NCBI RefSeq assembly: GCF_037975245.1
Contig: NC_092576.1
Coordinates: forward strand, 24,887,611-24,951,610
Direction of reading: 5' to 3'
Origin: Apostichopus japonicus
Taxonomy: Eukaryota > Echinodermata > Holothuroidea > Aspidochirotida > Stichopodidae
Length of the DNA stretch: 64,000 nt
The notes beneath the pieces are model-generated. The model was not told the DNA's origin. It searched no databases and was given only the letters and a program-made list of their open reading frames with translations. Shown in pieces: positions 56,001 through 62,000 of this stretch (positions are counted from its first letter, which is position 1; the number at the start of each line of letters is the position of its first letter). A program made the translations under genes and the position numbers.

Positions 56001-59000
56001 AATTGTGAAGTAATATTAAAACGGCTTGCCATACATACGCTATCAGTGGAGGAATGACCTAAAGAACGTATGCACAGACGCTGTTCAGCAATCTCACCGA
56101 ATTCTAAAAGTTCCAACATTTTAGTACTTACATCGCAATTACATTGTGATATTAGTAACTGTCCTTATGTACCCAGAAATACAAATAAAATCAAGATAGT
56201 CTCCGTATGGACCCGACCGAAGTAAGGAATTATCCTGATATCCCGTGGTAAGGAGGGGGCAAGGGGTAGGCTATGCTCAATTCTTCAGCCCAAATAATTC
56301 AAAGTTTATGAAGCCGGTGTTCATATCCTTGTAGCACATTAGCTAGTTCCTGTACTGTGGCATTTCCTAACAAACGGCACCGCCAAATTGTAATATGTAA
56401 AATTAGCCTATAATATAATATGACACTTTCAAATGAAATTTTCCAAAGTTATGAATGTAGAGTAAAACACCAAATGTTAATACAAAAACACTTCGACTCG
56501 ACTATTACAAATTGTAGCTCTGCACTTCCTCTACAACCAAAACGAGATTTTCCCTTCCTTTCATGTAATACTTACAGGCGCGTAGCCAAGGGGGGGGGGC
56601 GAAGGGGGCGGCCGCCCCCCCCCCCCTTGAGCATATTTTTTACAAAATTTTTTAAGGTTTTTATGATATCGCTAGTATTTTCAAAAGAGAAAATGCTAAG
56701 ATGCAACTAACAAGGCATGGGAAGTGCCATTTCCGGCGATCTGGGAGGCATTTACAGCCAAAATGTTCTTGTACGCTTCGCGCCAATATGGTGGCGCTAC
56801 GCTTAGAATTAGATAGTTTGCAATGCCGAATCTACAGTTTCGCCCCTGCGCCTGAATACTTATTTGATCTTATCATATGTAAATCTGTTTGTTTGTTTTC
56901 TAAAGGCGGCGAATATAATGAGAATACTTGACAATAAACCTTACTGCCATCAAACCAGTCAGAACATCACATCCCGCACTCCCCACCCCGGACAGATACA
57001 TTCAATATATTCAACGAGAACTAACCCCTCCCCCATTCCCGACCACACACTCACAACACGTACACGAACTACATACATAATCATGTATCTCATACTCTTC
57101 ACTGTACACGCCCCTCACCCTCAATGGTTACCACAAATTGCCTTCATTACGTCATGTTTCTAAGCAAGAATGTCAAGGTTACTACAGCCTACAGGACGTG
57201 TTACTTGTTATACTGTAGTAGACCGCGCAATTGACGCTACGTGTGTTTGTGTAACTGTTGTTTACTATTAACATTTGTCTGTGATCACATTATATCGTTT
57301 TCTATTGGGTTTCTATACGATACGATACCACTGCACTAGCGATGCTTTCAAAACGGTTGCAACCATTGTTGGTTGTCAGTGCACTGAGTAGCCTATGCAG
57401 GTAAGTGCATGTCAAGCTGAAACTTGTGTTAACTGTTGTCAGAATAATATTGAATTTTATACGAATTTGGGTCACCGCTGTGTCCGGTACTTTTGTTATT
57501 TTTATGTCTAATGTTGTAGACCCTACGGCAACCGCTTAAACTTAAAGTTAGCTGCCATGTAAGTTTAAATTAGGGCCTACACAGAACGCTGTGCGTATAG
57601 ACACATCTTTGTAATGACAGGAGCAACTGCCTACACGTAGTAATGGGTTTTCGGTTAACTAAAAATGCAGTGTAGCCTGTGTATATGTTGACGAGGTTTA
57701 TTTTATTTTATTTCTTATTCTGAAATAATTCATGCGGCACGGATTTCCCTACGGTGGTATGAAACGATTCCTTACATGAGTTGATTTGTGTTTACGGTCA
57801 ACGTTATGTCAAGTTGCTTTTTAAATGCAAAAAGTCTTGTATAGGGCCTAGGCCTAATTTCTCGCCGGTTCAGTGTAACGTTCATATCAGAAGAAGGAAC
57901 TAAGAGTGGGTCTATAGCATCAGTGGGCCTAGGTGCGCGTTATTCACTAATTATGCTTGGCATATCCATTAGTATAGTTAGATATCAAGTTAATCCACCA
58001 ATTGCACACACGATTAGAGGCAGCAAGCTTATAATCCAGGCTAGTGCGAAAGTCTCATAAGATATAGCCTATAGGCTTAACTGATTTTTCAAAGATAACT
58101 TGACGATCGGAATTTTAAGCCGCCTCGAAATAATCTAGGCTAGGCCCCTACTCATCATTTAACTTATACAAACATGATTGCAATAATCAGGAGGAGTAGA
58201 TGAGTCTCGGGCTTAATTAGTTACATACACGAACACACTTCAGTGAGCGATGACACAAATTTGCAACGTTATTCGTTAGTGCACGTCTTAATTGTTTAGA
58301 ATGCTGTGTTAAATTAATCACATATCAAGTTATGTGGCTTCATAATACATTTAATTATTAACAATTCTGCACAAAATGTTTTCATAAATCCCCCCCCCCC
58401 AAAAAAGCCAACGTTAAAAAAAAATGGCTAAACAAAATCAGTGTAGTGGAGACCAACTCGTTACTTCACACTAAGCTAGACAGGTAGGCTATGTCGAGTG
58501 TGTTATGAATTCTCGGGAGATGTTTTCCTGTGTGGCGGGCTGTCAACGTGAGAATTGTGGGCGAGCGTTGGCTGCTTCTTACTGCATCGCCTTGCTCTGC
58601 AGTTTCATTCTTGCCAAGGAGAAAGAACACGTGTACCAGTGGCGGAGCGTCCATATAGTCAGGGGGCGAATGCCCCCCCCCCCCCCTGACGGACTCAATT
58701 GGTCTGCTGGCGCCCTTGTCAGCTTTTTACCACTTCTTACTTATTCGCGATTATTGACTTTTTTATTGCGCTCTCATCTACCTATTGACATTTGTCACAT
58801 TTTGTTGGTGTAATTTTCTGTCAAAATGCTCTAAAGGCTATTTATTCTTCGTTTATCTGCAAATTAGAAAGGCCCGGTAAAGGGTCATTTCCGGCGATCT
58901 AGGGAGTATCTTTACTCAAAAAATTATGTACGCTCCGCGCCAGCCTGTGGTGGCGCTCCGCTTAGATAGTGTCAAAAGCTCCCCTACAGACCATTCTCGC

Positions 59001-62000
59001 CACCTCTGACCAATGCCCCTAGCTCCGCCACTGACGTGTACTATATCCGGCTAAATTAAATAGGCTTGTGGACCAGGTAGGCCTACAGTACTACTAATAG
59101 GATATATAAACTCGCGAGGCGCAATTTGAGTGTGTTATGAATTCTCGGGAGATGTTTTCCTGTGTGGCGGGCTGTCAACGTGATAATTGTGGGGGAGCGT
59201 CGGCTGCTTTGACTGCATCGCCTTGCTCTGCAGTTTCATTTTGGCCAAGGAGAAAGAAACTTGCACTAGGCTATATCCGGCTAAATTAAATAGGCTTGTG
59301 GAACAGGGTGGCCTACAATACTACTAATAGGATACATATAAACTTGTGTGGAGAAATTTTGAAAACCAATGAGAGTAATCTCTAATTGAAATTTAACAAT
59401 AAAGCGAGTGTGAGAGAAATACACAGTAATAAGCTATACTGCCCACACATGACAATTACTGTTATTAGGCATTTTGCCTACATATTTTCGTACTGGACAA
59501 TGATACGACTGGTCAAGTTTTGCTTAATCTAAACATGCAGCCGTAGTTTGTAAAACTGTAATTCGGGTTGTTTGGAGCATATTCTGATACACCAGTGGTT
59601 AAAGAAAAATATTGTATGGCACCAGGAAATGCTGCTCCAATTAAGGTAATCATAAATAATATATGCATCAGTCTATTTAAATCGCTGGAGAATTTGTGAG
59701 ATTAAACAAATGCATCGGATGGATGTATTTTGCAAATAAAAGTAAAAATATTCATTACATGGGTGTGCCGCATATTGAAGTTTTCCTTCTTGTTTATATT
59801 AAAAGCAACCAAAATGGATCCAATCACACATTTATTTCTAACCTGGATTGCAAGATAATACAATTATATTATAATAGGCTACTACAATGGCCGTTAGGTA
59901 CGGGTGACAGTGTCACCGTGTTCATAGTTTAGAATAGTACATAGCCTAATGATGTTATATTTTATAGTGCATTGTTATCATTTAAGGTCAATAAAACAGA
60001 CTGCTCTAAATAATTCATAGTGTTACTTTAGTACTTATTTATTTGTATTTTTTAGGATAACTTGACAAAAATATATGTGTTTGTTTTTATGCAACAGTAT
60101 TTTTTAATACAACAATATTCGGAAAGGAATAAATAGTTAAATTTACATCATTGATGATTTATTGATGATGTAATTGTAAAGTTACATTGTAATTGAAGCT
60201 ATTAAATGAAATTACAATAAGAAAACGTGAGGGTTGAAAGTTAAAATGAGCGATCATAACAATCCTGGTATTCCTCTCACTGCAGATAACAATATCTGAA
60301 CTATTACTGGTGTGGTCGTACAGTAAGGTAGATAAAGGTGATATCCTGCTCCAATCTGGTCTTTGTTTACCAACCCTCTCGACACTGGAGAAGTTAGAGG
60401 TAAATGCAGGCACAGCAGAACTTACCGAGGAAGATGTGATTGGACTATTGAACTATGGAGTACAGTCTAGGATATTCAAAGAACTTTGGTGAGTACAAGA
60501 AATTGATATGGAGGAGAAAAATGGTCGCAATAAATCGATTTAGGGTGTAATCGTACGTCTTGAATGTTTGTATGTAGCTTAACATAAATGTCCTTATGCA
60601 GCCCTATACATAAAACACCGCGTAGAAGACGAAATATATTAATCATAGTTATAAAGGTTTGGTAATTATAGTAATAAAGAAAGTTGGCTAATTATTATAA
60701 TGCATTTGAAACAGCCAAGAGAATCATTGGCTATTATGGCCAAGTCCCTTTCCTCATCGATTCAGCTTCTAAATTTCAGTCCCACCAACAGGTATACTAT
60801 TCCCTGATAGATTTTCGAGATGAAAATATCACCCTAGTTTTACTCATGACACAGCAGAATATAATCATCAATTATGAAAGGCAGCTACAGTTTATGTACT
60901 GTTTTTGCAAAAAATCAAAGGACCGAATAATAATTTATTTTAATTATATAAAAATGAAGATAATAATGATAACAATAAATGACACCGATTTTGATGTAAT
61001 TCCATCATCAAAATTATCCGAAATGATACCCATAGGAATCAACAGCTTCTTCTAAATTTGTAACGCTGATATGTTTTGGTGAAAGATGGCAGATGTTATA
61101 AACAATACAATAGTAATGAAAATACTTCTTCACCAACAAATGACAACCGGGACAGTTTTACGGTAAAATGTGTACAATTTAAATCTTAGTTAAACAGATA
61201 TGTGAAAGACATTTTATCACACGGGGTAGTTAATTATAACCGAGCCTCATACCTGTCACGAGGCGGGTATATCACAAGTAGGATCAAGGGCGTAGGAACC
61301 GGGGGGCTGGGGGGTGCCAGCCCCCCAGTGAAAAATATGGAGGGGCGAAAGTATCATTCCGCCCCTCCCCCCGCTTCACAAGTCAGAAAACCCCTTTTTC
61401 ATTTTCAAATGAGAAAAAAATCTCATTTGGAGCACCAAATTGCATCTAAGGCCAGGCAAAATTATATACAAAATGGAGTGGGTGGGTTGAAGTGTGCTAT
61501 ATTGCACCAAATTGCATCTGAGGCCACCTGGAAATGCAAAAAATTCCAAAGGGGGACACCCCCTCCCCTTAGACCCCTTCCCCAGGCCAGCCATGAGTCT
61601 TCAGCCCCCTAAAATATGATCAACCTTACTGTTTCATGCCAGCTACAGTTTTCTTGAGGATATGATAGCGTTTTGTCACTATATCATTATGTATTTAACG
61701 TGTAAACTGTATATTATATAAATTATATGTAGAGAAATCATTTTTAACACTAAGCTGGGTACGTGTTGTTCAACATTATTAGAAATGATTGAGTAACGTG
61801 AGAGATACAATCATCATACTTTTTCAGACGTTTTCTTTCTTTCTTATTGGATCAGCGAGACGAGTCACAATTTTAACTTCATTATCTTCTTGTTTTACAG
61901 GTTTTATAATTGTAAACTGCCAACATCCATCAGTCCTGAGATGATACCGGAAACAGCAAGATCAAGGAATATTAAAGGTATTTTGCGGCAGATAACACTC

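Noticed and set aside
60684-61055. 123-codon frame in the module 2 A-B intron
   Set aside because: No recognisable domain, AT-driven composition (Ile/Tyr/Asn rich), and no splice phase that fits the NLR exons.
61202-61612. 136-codon plus-strand frame and a 72-codon minus frame
   Set aside because: Lies in a dispersed G/C-run repeat with openness on both strands and no domain.
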